Source: Alternaria dauci (taxonomy: Eukaryota; Ascomycota; Dothideomycetes; Pleosporales; Pleosporaceae). From it: 64,000 nucleotides of DNA. This document shows positions 45,111 through 60,650 of the stretch, one piece after another. Position numbers and translations under genes: made by a program. Below the pieces are notes generated by a model that ran no database searches, was not told the DNA's origin, and was given only the letters and a program-made list of their open reading frames with translations. Positions within the stretch are counted from its first letter, which is position 1. Every line of letters begins with the position of its first letter. The stretch spans positions 186,001-250,000 of the forward strand of contig NC_091276.1 of the NCBI RefSeq assembly GCF_042100115.1. Direction: 5' to 3'.

Positions 45111-48100
45111 TACACTAGCTGTAAGTAAGTAAGGTATTAGGAGCTAGACTTCTAGCTATTTAAAACGAGGAGATATACTAGAAGAAAAAGTTCCTTACTA
45201 ATTAAGTATTACGGGATTAAAGTAGCCTAGATAGAAAAATAATATACCTTAGATCTATCTATCTATTAATATAGTAGTAGTCTTTTAGAGGCTCTTTAAT
45301 ACTTTATAAAGCGCTATAAAGGTATTAAATACTTCCTCTTAGTTATAATAAAGTTAGTCTACTACGTCTATAACCGCCTTAGAGAGGTCTTAAATCTTAT
45401 TAAAAGTAGCCTTACTAAGTAAGCTAATAATATAGGCGTAAAGTAGATCCTAGGAGATAATCTAGATTTTCTCCTTAAACTTCTCTACGTCCTAATAGCA
45501 CTCTTAGTAGAAGGTAAGCTCTAGCCTTAGTTCTCTATTTCTATAATTAAGGAAATTAATATACTAGACTACGTCTTAGGATTACTTAGACTTTTATATA
45601 TAGTAAGGTTCTATCTCTATTATAATTATCTAGCCTCTATAGTATCTTATAATGTAGTTAATAGTATTAGCTTTAAGAGGCCTTCTATAAGGGAGTTATC
45701 TTATAGCTAGATCTATAGTTAGGAGTAAAGCTATAGTAGGGATAAGCCTTAAGTCTACTAGATAATTATAGGTAAGAAAGTACGGCTAGGTTTAATTTAT
45801 ATTAAGCCTATAGTATAAGCGTTACCTACTAATTATCCGCTAATATAGATTCTTAATAGTTAACTATCTTTCTAAGAATAGGAAATAGCTTAGATAGCGC
45901 TAGACCTATCTACTATATAGATAGCGCTCCTATACCCTAAGCCCTAAAGCGAAAGATCTATAGTAGAAATAGGCTAGTAGACCCTAAGCTTCTAAAGCTT
46001 ACACTAACACTTCGCGTTAAGTATAAAACGTTTACGCTAATTAATATAGATCCTAAATAATACTACTAGTATATATATAGCGTAGATCTAGAAGGGGAGA
46101 GGCCCTATTACCTAGCTTAGGAGATTACCTTAAACGCCGCTAAGTATACCTATTAAGTTATAATAATCTAATATAGCCTAGATAAGCCTATTATTAGCCT
46201 AGATAAGCTAAATCTAAATCTTCTTAATATCTTATCTATCTTCTAGTTTTAGGGTTCCCTATTTATTATATTTAATAGACCTAGCCTTCCCCTATCTAAG
46301 ATTACTATATCTTATTCTCTACGGCTAGGGTTAGCTAAGGTAAGGATAATAAGTATAGAGGTAGGGCTATTAAATATACACTTACTCCTACTATAATAGT
46401 AGATTAGGCACTTTCTAGTATCTACACTCTAAGCGCTATAGGCCTTTACCTATCTTTAATTAATATAGAAGATATTATAGTCTTAGTAAGTAATAGCTAA
46501 GTTAAGGTTAGTAAGTATTAATTATATCTTAAAGGTCTGCTTAACTACTAATAATAATAAGCGTTTAACTAAGCGTTACTATAAGAGATAGTAGTAGATA
46601 AAAAGGCTAATACCTTTAGAATTATACTAGAAGATCTAGTGTCCTATATTCTAAGTCCTTTAATACTATAGCTAAGCGATAATCTCTAAGCTTTTATCTA
46701 ATACGCTAGCTAGGCGATATATTAAGAGCTATAGAAGGTAACTTATACTAATTATAAGTAATAAAATAAGACTAAGATATAATAGAATAGTTTCCTAAAA
46801 GGCTTACTACCTACGCTGTTACTAATTCCTTTTATACTAAATACCTAAATTATAGTACTTCTAGCTAAGTATATAGTAGAAACTTAAATTACTAAGTTAG
46901 CTATATTATAGCTAAAGATAAAGTAATTATATAGTTTAAGATACTTAGATATATTATTATAAGATATATTCTTAGCCCTTACCTACTAATATTTTCCTTT
47001 ACTATAGTTTCTTTTACTACCTATCTTTAGTAGTAAGCTTAAGAGCCTTATTTAGGCTTATAACCTTATTCTTCCTATCCTTAACTTACTAGGATAGTAT
47101 CTTAATCTACTCTAAAAGTTCCCTATTATACTACTAGAACTCTACGTTTTAGTCTATAATATATTTTAGCTAGGTAAAATACTCCTCTTCTAAATACTAA
47201 ATAGATACTACCTCTATAAGTAGTACGTTTTTAGCTAACTCTAAAATTATCCTACTAATACTTTAGCTACTCTATAACTTCCCTACTTTATCTCTAGCTA
47301 CCCTAGCCTAAAGGCTACTTACTAGGCCTTTAGCCTACCTAGTAACCTTATTAGTAAATATCTTTAAGTCTTATATAGATCTATTAAGGTCTTAATAAAG
47401 CCTCTTAAAGCCTTCGTGTTCCTTTAGAAGCTTAAAGTAGTATTCTTATAGCTCTATAAATTACTAGTTAAGTAGTTTATAATCCTCTTACTCCTACTAC
47501 AGCTCTTACTATATTATAGTAATTTAGTACTATATATTTCTAACCTTATTCTAAGTAGCTTAGAGGTAGTAATTTATACTATATAGCTAAGCCTAGCCTT
47601 AGTAATATATATTACTTATATATAGCGTAGCCTAGATATAGTATAGTTAGTAGCGCTAATATCTAGAGTTAATATTAAGTATACTAATAGGGTAACTAGT
47701 ATATCTCTAAGGGTTATATTAAATATTCTAGGTATAGCTTTAACTAACTTATTATAATAAGATTTAATAAAATACTTTATTAGAGGTAGGAAGCACTTAG
47801 GCGAGAAGTAGCCTAAATACTATACTAGTATATAACTTTACTATCCTATTATAGTACTATAGTAGTAGTATAGTAGTAAGAGTAAGGGTATAGGGGAATT
47901 ATTAAAGATTATAGAAGAGTAAAAAAAAAAAAAAAAAAAGTAGCACTACGTTAGGAGGCTACTCTATACTATAGACTAGTATTCTAGGTTTAACGTACTA
48001 CTATTATAATCTAGTTAGATATTCGTTACTAGCACTTAAGGGAGCTGTCGCCTCTACGCTTATAAGTAAAGAGAGTCTAGTACTTATTATAATATATCCT

Positions 48101-51100
48101 TAGCCGCTGCGCTAAGCTAGGTTTAGTTTAGGAGATAGATATTATATTATCTAGCGCTATAAACTAGAAGATATAGATCTACCTATAGGTTAATAAGGCT
48201 CTACACCTAAAGTTTCTTTTAGTTTAGATAACCTTCCTAGTTAGGGATATAGCTTTACTAGTTAGGGATAGTATAACTAGAAGGTATAGTACTAGTAGAA
48301 ATAGTACTTTAGGAGTAGTATCTAGCTAGCTATACCTAATAGGCTGTAGTTTAAGAAGTTATAGCTATAGAACTAATATCTCTTAGAGGTAGTACTATAT
48401 AGTATAGAATTACTCTAACTTATAGGATAATTACTAGCTATATCTAGAAGTAGTAGACCTTACTTTCTATAGTTAAGGTATACTAGGAAAAACTTATTAC
48501 TAGTAGCTTCTTTATTATGCTATACTACTAGCTATAAGGGCTTATACCTTTTACTAAGTTTTTAGCTAGTACCTAATATAGCTTTAAGTAATTAGAATAC
48601 GTAGTTCTCTAAATAGCTAGCCCTATTTTTATTATTAGAAGTAATAGTTACCTCTAGGTTATCTAATACTTTTAGCTCTTACCTACTACCTATCCTAGAG
48701 TAGGACTAGGATTTTAGTTAGGAAGTAAATATATTTCCCTTACTAGATCTATATAAGGGCTTTAAGTAGACCTCTACTACTACTATTAAGTCTACTACCT
48801 ATAATAATATACTACCCTAGATATATAAGGAGCTAGCTAAGTTATAAGATAAGGTCTAATAGCTATATTAAGATATCTTAGAGCTATATAGTATATTCTA
48901 TAAGTAACTAGAGAGTATAGAGATAAGTATTACTATAGCTTAACGCTATATTAATAACTTAGTGCCTTAGTTAATAGAAGTTTATAAAAAGTATTTAAAA
49001 CTACTAGTAATAGCTAAAAAGTAGGAAAAGCGAGTAATAGATAGTGCTGTATAATCTAGTTAATAGAATTACCTTACTATATTTTACTATTCTAGTACTA
49101 TTACTAATAACTACTTAGTATCTCTATATATATCTTCTACTATAAAGCTAGATAATTATAGGTACTATAAAGGATTAAAATATATAACCTACTAAGCGCT
49201 TAATAGTAAGAAAATATCTAGTAATAGTATATCTAAAGGTCCCTAGGCTAATTAAGGCTTAACTAAGATTATATAGCTACGTTAGCCTATATATTCTAGT
49301 AGTAGCGACTTAGATATTAGTACCCTATAGCTATATAGCCCTTACTTATCTCTAGTGTACTTACTTATATTACCTACGTTTAGTAATACTATCTTAGATA
49401 AAAGGATTATAGCTTCTATAATCCCCTTACCTTTATTATAACTTTAATAGTATTACCTATAGGTATTAAAAAAGCGCTTATACTAGTGTATAAAGTCTTA
49501 TAGCTTAGTGTAAGTTCTAGGTTTAGAAGAGTTTAGGAAGTTAATTAAAAATAAGAAAAGGTAATTTAGATTAGGTATTTAAGGTACGTCTTTACGTAAG
49601 CTTCTTCCCTAGGTAAAGGTTAAGTTTTATTCTACTACTATATAGCCTAGAGCTATATACTCTCTAATTAACCTTCTATATATTTAATTTAACCTAAGTA
49701 CCTTCTTTTAGAGGGCTAGGCTTTTAAGGGTATAGCTATTTTCCTTTTCTTACTACTATTACACTAATAGCTACTCGCACCTATAAAGTCTATAGTTTAA
49801 TAGTCTAGTCTACTAAACCTAGCGTCTAGTAGCTAGAGCCTTATAAACTATATTATAGATTATAGAAATCTACTAATTCTATACTAGTCTAACTAGTTAA
49901 ACTATAGGTAGATAGATATATATTAGTTAATATAGTAGACCCTAAGATTTATATTCTTATAATAATAACTATATATAGTATAGAGACTAGGGCCGCTAAT
50001 ATTACCTAGGCTCGTACTATCTCCTATAGTAAAGGAGGCTACTAGATACTCTTATAGAATTCTCTCTATTAGTGTACGCGTATTAGGGCTATAACTATAG
50101 ATAGAACCTAAGTAAACTACTAACGTCCTCTTTAGGACTAGCTTCTAGTAAAGAATAAAAAAGAATAAGGTAGTAAAGAGCGCCTATATAATACTAGAGA
50201 AGTTGTAACTATAGAGAAAAGTAGTAGCTAAGTCTTCTAGTTCTAGTATCTTACTAATATTATTAAGAGCGGGCTCCTTACTTAGTGTTATATTAATATA
50301 GAAGTACTTATACTACTTAGCTCTAGGTACTTAATTTACGTAGTTATCCTAGCTACTCTAAGCGCTTAATATAGCGTTAAAAAGCTAGAGTAAGTATAGA
50401 AAGAAGTAGTTATAAAAACCTAGTTACCTAGATATAACCTATAGTAACTCTAGATCTAGAGTAAATCCTATACCTATAGAGATAGCTAGGTTAGGTGTAG
50501 TACCCTAAATAGCTTATAACTCCTACTTAATAGGATTAATAAGGTTATTATATTTCCTAGTACTACTATCTTATAGAAACCTTAGTCCCTAGATAAACTT
50601 TACTAGGAAGTAAGATAAAGTAGTAGATATAGCCCTAGCTCTAACTAGTATAAGTTTAAAAGCTTAAAGTAAGATATAGAATATATATATTATAGATAAA
50701 GGTCTTATCTTCTATATAAGAAGCTTAATAGTGTTTATAACCTATAGCTATCTATTAGTCTTATACCTAGAGATAGGGTCTATACTTTTACCTTACCTAA
50801 CCCCTACTCTATTATAGTTAGAGAGAATATAGAGCTTTATACTAGATATAGTTATTATTATAACTACTACCTTTACTCCTAATATACCTACGCTAGGTTT
50901 AGCGAAGCTAAAAAGAGTAGTATCTAACCTAAAGACTTCTTTTATATATACTTCTATCTTAGTAGCTCTATATAAGTTATCTATTAGTAGAGAAGATAGA
51001 AAGCTATATACTTTTACGAGTAGGCTACTTCTAAATAGTTAGTAAGAATAGAAGATACGTTAGGCTAGCTACTTAAAGATAGTAATATACTTATCTAGGT

Positions 51101-54100
51101 TATAGTGTAAAAGGAATATAAGCGCGATAAGGCTGCCTATATCTTATAATAAGTAATCTATATATTTATAGATAGGAGGAATAAGTAATCTATATATTTA
51201 TAGATAGGAGGTAATAAGTAATACTTACTTATACTAGTCCCTAGCGTTAAGTTAAACTCGTTATAGATAGGATATAGGAGCTTCTAATACTAATTAAGCG
51301 CGCGTAGTATTTATAGTATAAATATCCCCTAGATACTACCCCTATTAAGGATAAGTAAGTAGCTTCCTACTATTAGTAGCTTAAGACGTACTATAAGCTT
51401 ACTCTTAGATTAATATAGGATACACTAAGTAATATAGTAGGAATATTCTATCTACTATCTTTTTACCCTAAATTTATAGGTGTAGGAGTTATAGAGTATA
51501 TATCTATAGCGTAAGCTATATTTAGGATTATAGAAAAGGTAGTAAAGATATAGCTAAGAGCTATAGATATTATCCTAGTTAATAGAGATAGTTTAAAGAT
51601 TCCTTTTATATAGTTCTACTACTATAAGCGTCTCTTTATTAAGTTTAATATCGAACTAGCTAAAGATAGCTTTTAACTATACGTATAAGGCTACTAGTAA
51701 GAGGCCTTACTTAGAGGGTAGTAATAAAAAGGCTTTATAGTAGTAAGAATAGTATAGTGCCTTAAAGACTACTAATAGTTAGAAGCCTATTAGTTAGGAT
51801 TAAAGTATAATAGCTTAAGTGTAGAATACTTATAATATATACTAGGCGGAAGGCTATCTAGTATAAGTGTAGATACTATATATTCTAACGTAGCTTCCTA
51901 GCTTATATAGTTAGTAGTATATAGCTATAGGAAATCTTATAAGTAGAGCTAGAGATAGTCTTATATTTAGTTATATTAGCGTATAGTAAGGATAAAGTTA
52001 AATAGTAGGGAGGTAAATATTATAATATACTATAATACTAACTTAAAGAAGACGTTAAGGTAGTTAGCTAAGTAGAGCGTCTTAGAGGTATCTTTACTTT
52101 TCCTTACTATCTCTACGCTAGTAAGTATAGTCTTCTTAAGCGTAATAAACCTAGAAGAAGATAAGGTCTTATAGCTATCTACTAGTAGTATTATACACTA
52201 GATACTACTAAATATAGATAGATTTAGATTACCTTTACGCCTATACATACTACTACTAATAAGGATAACCTATAGTATCTAGCCCTATAAAAGAAGAGTA
52301 GGATAGATATATCTTTAGAGGAACTAGATACCCTCTTTATAAGTAGAAAAGTTATTAAGGAAAAGATAGATAATATTAATAAATAGTAAGAGTAACTTAC
52401 TAATAATAGTCTCTATAAATAAGTTAGTTATAGTTATAAATAAGTACTCTAATAGCTACCTAACTTTATAGCGTAAACGCCTATTATAATATTATAGTAG
52501 CTTCTACTTACTATAAGTATTATTAATATCTAGACTTATAACTAGTAGTAGATATTTATTATCTAATATTAAATTATCTACCTATAGTTATATAATACTA
52601 TATAATCTTAAGTAGCTATACCCTAGTAATAGTACCTAGTGTATAGCTTCTCCCTTACACTTACTAATTAGTAAGATAGTAGAAAGGAACTAAGTATATA
52701 GGTTATAGAGGTTAGTAGTAGCCTATTCTAGGCTATTCCTATACGCTAAGAACTAATTAGTTCCTATTTAGAAGCTATATAGCTAGTCTAAACTATTCTA
52801 TAGTAGTATATAGAATTACCCTAGATAGGTAAAATACTATCTAATTATATAGATAAACTTATTAGTATCTATATAAATACTTTCTAGAGAAGAGTAGATT
52901 CCTATAAGACGTACTTTTATAGTAGGTATCTACTATAATACTATATCTATAGTTAAGCTAGACCTATACTAATATATAAAACTATATTCTAGAATAAGTA
53001 TTAAGTTTAAGAGATATTAATATTACCTTAGAACTACGTAGATTAGACTACTAAATCTATATTATAGTATATCTAGTATAGAACCTATTAATTACGTTAG
53101 CTACTACCTATCTAATCTAGAATATAACTTACCTACTCTTATTAGTTCTACTAAGTACTAGAACTACTTAGCGGACGTAGGTATATCTCTAAATATATTA
53201 TATACTATTAGATAGTCTCTATAGCTTACTCTTCTAAGTAATATTAAGTTACTATACCTTTATAGATAATTTCGGCTAGAGGTTATAAAATAAAATAGGC
53301 TATAAAATTAAGAGGACTAGTAGCTTATTAATCTTTATAGCTTAGGTAAGAGTATTACCTACTTAGCTACTATTAGTTATTAAGTAGTACGTAGATATAC
53401 CTATAGCTATATTAGCTTAGATTTATTAGTTCTATAGGTAATATATACCTCTATATAATAGGGAATAGTTCCTATATATTTAGTTCTATAAGTATAAAAA
53501 GGACTATATAGTTACTTTATAGTAGACGAGGCTACTAGGAGCTAAAGTAAAGAGTTTATATTAAGTTATACGTAGTAAATAGCTACGTAACTACTTTAAG
53601 AAACTAGAGCTATTTTACACTCTATAGATAGGCTTCTAGCTTAGCTCTTTTCTACTTATCCTAAGTTAGTAGTGTAGATAGGTATAGCTCCCTAAAGCTA
53701 GAGTAAGTTAGGTTATTTACTCTTATAGGAGGTTAAATACTATCTTAACTAGATATATAAGATCTAGTATATAATTATAGGTAGTAACGCTTACCTCTCT
53801 AATAAATATACTATTAAGAAGCTTAGGGGCCTTATACCTCTATAGAGTTCTTATAACTACTTAATAATTAAAACCTTATTTACTATATATTAGATCTTTC
53901 CTTACGTACGTAATCTTAGAGTATACGCTTAGATTCTTAAAAAGGTCCTTACTATCTAAGGGCTTATCCTTACTTTCTAGACCTTCTTTAAGTATATTAA
54001 GATACTAGAACCTATTATACTTCCTTTAAGAGTACTATTCTTAGTAGGTAAGCTATACCCTCTAAGGGATAAGTTTAGCCTAGTATCTAGACACCTTCCC

Positions 54101-57100
54101 TTAGTAAGAGATATCCTACTCTAGTATTATTATAGGTAGCCTATATAAAATAACTAATAGTGCCTACTATAATATAGTAAATATAATAAGCGCTTTTTTA
54201 AGTATAGTAGCCCTAGCCTATACTTATACTAGTAACTCTATCTCTATCTACTTTACTATATATATAGCTAGTAGAAGTCTCCTAAGGAAACCTATAGCTA
54301 AGTAGAGTTATTAGAGTATTCTAGATAGGTACTTTAACTTAGCTACCTTACGTGTAGGCTTAGATTTAAGTCTAACTAAATCTTATCTCTTTATAGTTAA
54401 GATCCTAACCTTTTATAGATCTACGTATATATACTCTAAGAATAGCCTAGCGTTCTCTTCTCTATACTAGCTAATTAGTTTAGCGTAGAAGCTAATTTAC
54501 ACTAAAGAGGCTAAGTAATCTTTAAGCCTCTCCTACCTACTCTTACTCCTCTAATAATAACTAATAGTATAACTATAGTCTAGGCGCCTAAGAACTACCT
54601 AGTATTATTCTTTCCTATAATATAGAGTATACTTACCTAAGAGCTAAGATACGCTTTAATAGAGTATAGAGCGCTTATACTAGCTTCTATAGCCTTTTTT
54701 AAGAACTTTAGATTAAGCTCTATTAGTAGTATCTATAAAGGCTCTCTACCGCCCTAGTTACTACTACGCTCTTCCTTTATCTACTTAGTACCTATATATC
54801 CTAACTACCTAATAAGGTCCTATAGCGCTAGTATTATATTCTAGTATCTACCCTAGACTTAGGATAAGTATTTAATTATAGGGTATAAATATAATATAAT
54901 AAAAGAGGATATTAAGGAAGCTATTAATAGTATTTATATATAAGGTATAGCACCTCTATTAACTTTAGTAGATAGAGATAGGCAACTTAAGCTCTATAAC
55001 CCTTTATAGATTATATATTACTATAAATAATTAAAGTAGTTAAATAATATATACTACCTATATAGTAATAAGAATAGTAAGATTTAGATAAAGAAGAAGC
55101 TTAATAGTTACTAAATATAGGCTTTATTACTTAGTACGTAGTAATTAAAGTGCTTAAGATTAAATATAAGTAATAGTATCTATATCCTTCTCCTTAGTAG
55201 AGATTATTACTTCCTTACTCCCTAGAAGTAGTTTATTATTATACTAATTAAGCTAACATTTAGCTGTAGTATAGTATTAGGAATAGCTAACGTTTATACC
55301 TACTATAGCGTAGTAGTATTTAGTTAAGTAACTACGTAACCTAAGCTCTTATAAAGCTCTTTAGTAAATTATTATAGTATAGTACTAATATATAGGTATT
55401 AAAGATAAGCTCCCTTTTAGTAGGTACCTACTATATTATAAAGAGTATTATCTAGATTAGAGGCTATATACTAATTAATAACGCTAATTATAATAGAGAA
55501 AACTAGGTAATAAGTAAAGTACGCGTATAACTAGTACTAAGTAAAGAAGACTAAGGTAAGTAATTTTTCTCCTAATATAATTAAGTACGCTTCTAACCTT
55601 AATATTATATAGTAGAGAATATCTATATAAAAAATATTAAGCTAAGAACTTACTATATAATTATAGTAAGAATATAAGTTACTTATAGAATAAAAGTTCC
55701 TAGTAAGTATTCCTTAGTATAGAAAAGTAGTTACTACTTTTAGCTTATATTATTTATAGGATAGGGCTCCTTAAGGACTAGAATAAGTAGCTATAGGATA
55801 TAGTATAAAAGCTATATAATTACGTCTAGGCTAGTTATAGCTTACTAATACTAAGTATAAGAGATAACTACCTACTCCTATATAATATTATAGTATACGT
55901 AAGAGCACTACTATTAGAAGATACTAGCGGGCCTAAGTAGGTTTAATACTAGACTCTAGGGCTAGATATAGCGCCTACTATATCCTTCTTATAACTATAA
56001 CTAGAAATCTTACTATATCTAGGCTTTATCGCACTAACCCTATAGCTAGACACTATTATAGCCTTATTAATATAATAAGACTTATTACTAATAGAGTATA
56101 ACCTAGTATAAGTAAACTATAAATTTCTTAAAAGTAGACTAGACTTATAAGAGCTTTAGATACTTATAGAGGTAGACCTAGCTAGGGCTATAAGGTTAAA
56201 TAACTAGCTACTAAATTATATAGTATAATAGATATATATATAAAGCTGTTAGGCTTAATAGGAGGACTATAAGGGCTTATTTTATAGAATAAATAATTAA
56301 TTATATTAGTTTTAAGCTAGGTTAGTTATCTATATCTTAAGATACCCTTCTACTTAGAATAAATACTCTTATACTATCTTAGTAGAAGTTATTAATACAT
56401 TATTATTAAAGTCTAGATAGTTACCTAATAAGGTCTCTACTAGTTTACTATAGTTTATAATATCTTTAAACTCTATACTACTAGAGGAGATACGCTCTAA
56501 GTCTAGATTATTAATATCTACTAAGTTCTTTAACATTTACCTATCCTCTATAATTTAGATCTCTAGACGCTTTACCTTATAGTACGCGTCTAGCTTTATA
56601 ATCTTATCTATATTATTTTCCTCTATTTTCTAAGTATCTCCTATAGTTATATAGATATAATAATAGATACCTACTATTACTTCCTTAATTACTTTACTAG
56701 CACCTAGTAGCTAATCTCTCTAGAGATCTATAGCGCTCCTTAGATCTATAGCGCTCCTTATACTTTAAAGGTAAGCCTCTATCTCTTATAGGCTAGGGCT
56801 ATCTTTTAGGATCTATATAGCTATATTACCTTTTACCTATAAATAGAGAGTCTTATTACTATCTAGTAGACTTAGTAGTGTATTTACTACTTCTACGTAA
56901 TATATAGCCCCCTATAGTATTAGATTTACTATAAGACTTAGTAAACCTTATTATATTTATAGAAGTAGACTTCCTACCTAAGAGTATAATATATTCTACG
57001 TTATAACTACTACTAGCCTAGTTAGTAGGTAACGCTTCTAGTTAGAGTAGACGAAGGAGAAATATATTTTAGATTAGTTATTTATATTTAGAGGGGCCTA

Positions 57101-60100
57101 GGACCTTTATAATATAAAAAAGTAAGAGAAGCTTAACTATAGAGAGAGTTTTTAGCCGTAGCGTTTATATAGTAAAACTAAGCGCTATAGTATTATATAT
57201 ATAGGATATAGTAGGGATCTTATATTATTAGATAGCCTTAGCTATATTTATAAGCGTTTCTAGTAATATCTAAGCCTATAGTATAAAAGAGCTATAGGCT
57301 AACTAATAGATTAGATAGAACGCTATAGGATCTTTACTAGGTAGCTTAACGCTCTTACGTAGTAAGCTATACTAAGTAATAAAGAGCTTATAGAACTCTA
57401 GTAATATTTAAGATATAACTAAAGTAGAGATAAGAAACTAAGCGTACTAGGTCTAGACCTTAACATTATTATTTTTATATAGAATTATACTAAGGTTACT
57501 TAAGTGTATTCCTATTAAGTAAGAGGGAGGAGTAGTTAGGATATAATCTACTTTATAGCTATTTATAGGGTTACACGATTAGAAATACCTATATTAATAA
57601 TATAGGCTAGAGAGCCCTCTTATACTAAGCAGTAACTTATTTAGCTACCTTTACTCCTACTAGTAGTGCCTAGCTATTTATATTAGTTTTCCTTAGGCTA
57701 CTAGTTACTAGAAAGTTATATAGTTATTAGACTATCTTAGATATTAGTATATACTATAAATCCTAGAAGGTCTCCTATAAAGTAAGGCCCTAATATAAGA
57801 TAGCTAACGTCTACTATTAGAGGCTAATATCTATCTTACTATTTCCCCCCTAGTTAGTTATAATATATTACGCCTAGTAGCGTTAGCTTTATTAGTCCTA
57901 CTTTCTACACTATAGAGTTTAGCGCCTATAATACTAATAAGAGTAATATCTAGTTCTCTAGACCTATATATAGTAGTAATTAATATTCTCTTATACCTAA
58001 GTTATCTACTTAGGCTACTATATTCTAAGTATCTATATATAGATAATAGTTTTTTAGATTAGCTTTAGATATATAAACGTGTTATAATAGGACTTAAACG
58101 TATACTAGCTAATTATATATCTATACTATAATAACTAAAGGCCTAGCTAGAAATTATTATATAAAGATTAGATTAGTTAGCTATACTACGTATTAGTAAG
58201 AGCTATATAAATAATATTACTAGCTACTATATTTATATAGAAAAGAATAATAGTAGATCCTAAGATTTTAGTTTTATAAACTCTATAATAACTATATCTT
58301 ACCTAATATAGTAATAACTACGTCTATATAGGATATAGTTACCCCTTTTAGTTCCTCCCTAAGCTATAGTGCTTAAGTAGAGCTAAGTCTATCCTTATTA
58401 CTAGGAATATAAACTACTAGGGTTAACGTAAGCGCCTTATATAGAAAGGGAGGGGATAATATTATATCCTTAGCTAACGTACCCTTAAGTGTAGTAGGAG
58501 AGAAGCTTAGTAATAGATTAAATACTTTATAAAGTAAGTAATAGTATATAATAGTTAGTCCTATAGTAAGTATTATAATATACGCCTATCTAATATATCT
58601 AGCGTTACCCTATAAGTCCTATATAAGAAGAAATAGGGCTATAAGATAAGCTTATATTAGGTATAGGCCTACTAAGAGATGTTTAAGTACTTTAGGATAG
58701 AAGAGGCCCCTATAGTCCTACGTAGTAAGGAGTATTCTTAAATAAGAGTAGATAATCTAGAATAAGCTACTAGTAAGAACCTAGAAAGAAAGAATAATTA
58801 GTAAGATAATAGCGTAGAGGAGTCCTATCTATCTTAGTATATACTACACTAGCGCCTCTAGCGTTTAAACTTACTAATATAGGAGAAGTTTATAAAGATA
58901 GGTACGAAGGTACCTTATTAGAGATCCTAACCTCTCTTATATATTATTATCTATATAACTAACTTATTAAAGATTAGGCTAAGTATAAACCTTCTAAGTA
59001 GATAGTCTATCTATAATAATAAGCTAGCGCTTATAGATAGAGCTTATAAGAGAAGGTAGGAAAGGAAGTAATTACTTACTTTTAGTAAGTTTTTTACTAA
59101 GGTTATAGCTAGCGAAGCTCCCCTTACTATTTTATTTATAATAGTAGTAAGCCCTATAGATAAAGACACTATAAGGGTTACCTAGATAAAGAGAAAGTAA
59201 AAGTAATAGTCTTATATCTTAAGGTTAATCTAGCTCCTAGAAGGGATACCCTACTTTTAGATAAGGTAATCTAGTAGGGAAATAAACCTTCTTATTAGAA
59301 TAGCTACTAGTATAGGGGGGAGTACACCTTATAGTAGGCCTAGGAGAGACTCTAGAAGCTTATTAATCTAGCTTAGCTAAGATACTACCTAAGTAATATA
59401 GATAATCTAGGAGAGGAGTCCTACTAGAGCTACTAGTATAATATAAGTAGCTACTATTATAAAAATAAGTATATTTAAAAGTATAGTATATATAGTCCTA
59501 TCCTACTACGTAATATTAATATTACTCTATACTATATTATCTATAGATAAAGGTATTATACGAGGCGTTACGTAGCCTAAACTAGTATAAATTACTATCT
59601 AGTATACTATATAGGTAGTAGATAGGTTAGCGAAGGTAATAAAGGCGGACTATAGTAATAGAAATTTATCTTATATTTTATAATAGAGGTTAATCTTCTT
59701 ACTAGTCTTACGAAGCTTCTCCTAGTAAATTAGGGTAAGGTTAAGCTTTTTAAGTCTTAGCTAGGTAAAGAGATTTAGGAGGCTCTATAACTAGTAACTT
59801 AAGCGCCTACGCTCTTTAATAATACTTAACTTTCTAGCTTACTTCTATATACCTACTCTAAAAGCCTTCTTTATATTAGTAGTCTTAGCCGCCTTAAGGG
59901 TACTAGCTAAGTATTCCTACCTTACTACTAGCTAGGAAATAGCGCTATAGTTATAATTAAAGGAAATAGTAGTAGTCTTACTAGGAAAGACCTAGAGTTA
60001 ATATATAAGTATTTTCTTAAATATCTAGTTATTAGGTAAAGAGTTAAAGAGTACTATATATAATATTATATTAGGTAAGTACTACTAAGCTATAATATAA

Positions 60101-60142
60101 AAGGTAAGCTTACTCTAGATAATCTAGTAAATATAGCTAGTA
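44376..60142 (-). repeat. Right arm of the giant inverted repeat
   Basis: Mirror copy of 1-15767 with the same RIP-saturated composition. The right arm continues past 60142, but its partner there lies outside the window. Its inner edge falls inside a ferric reductase gene that begins in the island at 43381, so this arm carries the natural, continuous junction while the left arm carries a truncated copy. At 58115 and 58117 this arm has A where the complement of the left arm keeps G, i.e. two residual CA sites survive only on the left. The last 150-180 bp nearest the island (about 44376-44550) still contain CA and TG, so RIP is weaker at the homology edge. Confidence 0.97.
45140..58240. other. 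RIP-saturated interior of right arm
   Basis: Mirror of about 1900-15000, with the same features in reverse: the A19 tract (47921-47939), the tandem 32-bp unit (about 51145-51210) and biased frames (about 45130-45580 and 56300-56715, minus strand). No intact gene. Families not identified. Confidence 0.6.
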
Positions 60143-60650
60143 AAGAGTAGACTTAGTATAAGATAAACCTAGTACTAGTCTACTTAGTTAAGGCTAACGT
60201 TAGACTACCCTAGGGTATTAAGCTTACTTACTCTACGTATAGTAGTTTTTCTATTAATATAGTTTAAGGGGATAAGGATTAGTATTATTAGAAGTAAAGT
60301 AGGAGTAAAGATTAGGATTAGTAACTATAGGTACTAGTAAAAGAAGTATCTATTAAGATATTTATAGCGGCGGTTAAATTAAAGAAGGTTAGTTACTATA
60401 TATCTTTTCTAGGTTATATAGGCCTTGTCTAGATAATCTAGAATAGTAGAACTATAATTATTAGTATATAACTAGGTAAAATACCGTAAGCTTACTAGAG
60501 GTTAAGGAAGCGTTTTTAGATATAAAGAAATATAAGGACTTAGACTATAAATATAACTATAGAGAGGGAGATAGAAGCTATAAATAAGCTTAAAGAAATA
60601 CTATTAAGCTACTAAGCTTTAGTAAATAACTTTCTAAAAGCCTTATCTAT
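58254..60650 (-). pseudogene. RIP-degraded CSC1/OSCA-type calcium channel (right copy, near full length)
   Basis: Mirror of the left copy at 1-1890, extended at its 5' end by sequence absent from the left of the window. Beyond 60142 the de-RIPped minus-strand frame gives a family-like N-terminus: a hydrophobic stretch with LILIPLN at about 60300-60290, then a conserved SNVS-containing segment and a second membrane segment at about 60200-60140. It then joins the RNA-recognition-like middle region and the channel domain. CSC1 channels normally have about ten or eleven membrane segments and 800-1000 residues, so this copy may be almost complete. It contains many TAA and TAG codons and cannot encode protein. 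The 5' boundary is approximate. Confidence 0.78.

Noticed and set aside
1..60142. Inverted repeat as a pure assembly artefact (one arm written twice).
   Set aside because: The arms differ at several sites, in both directions, all as transitions, and the left arm lacks the 5' half of the ferric reductase. A duplicated contig would be identical. Not fully excluded without reads.
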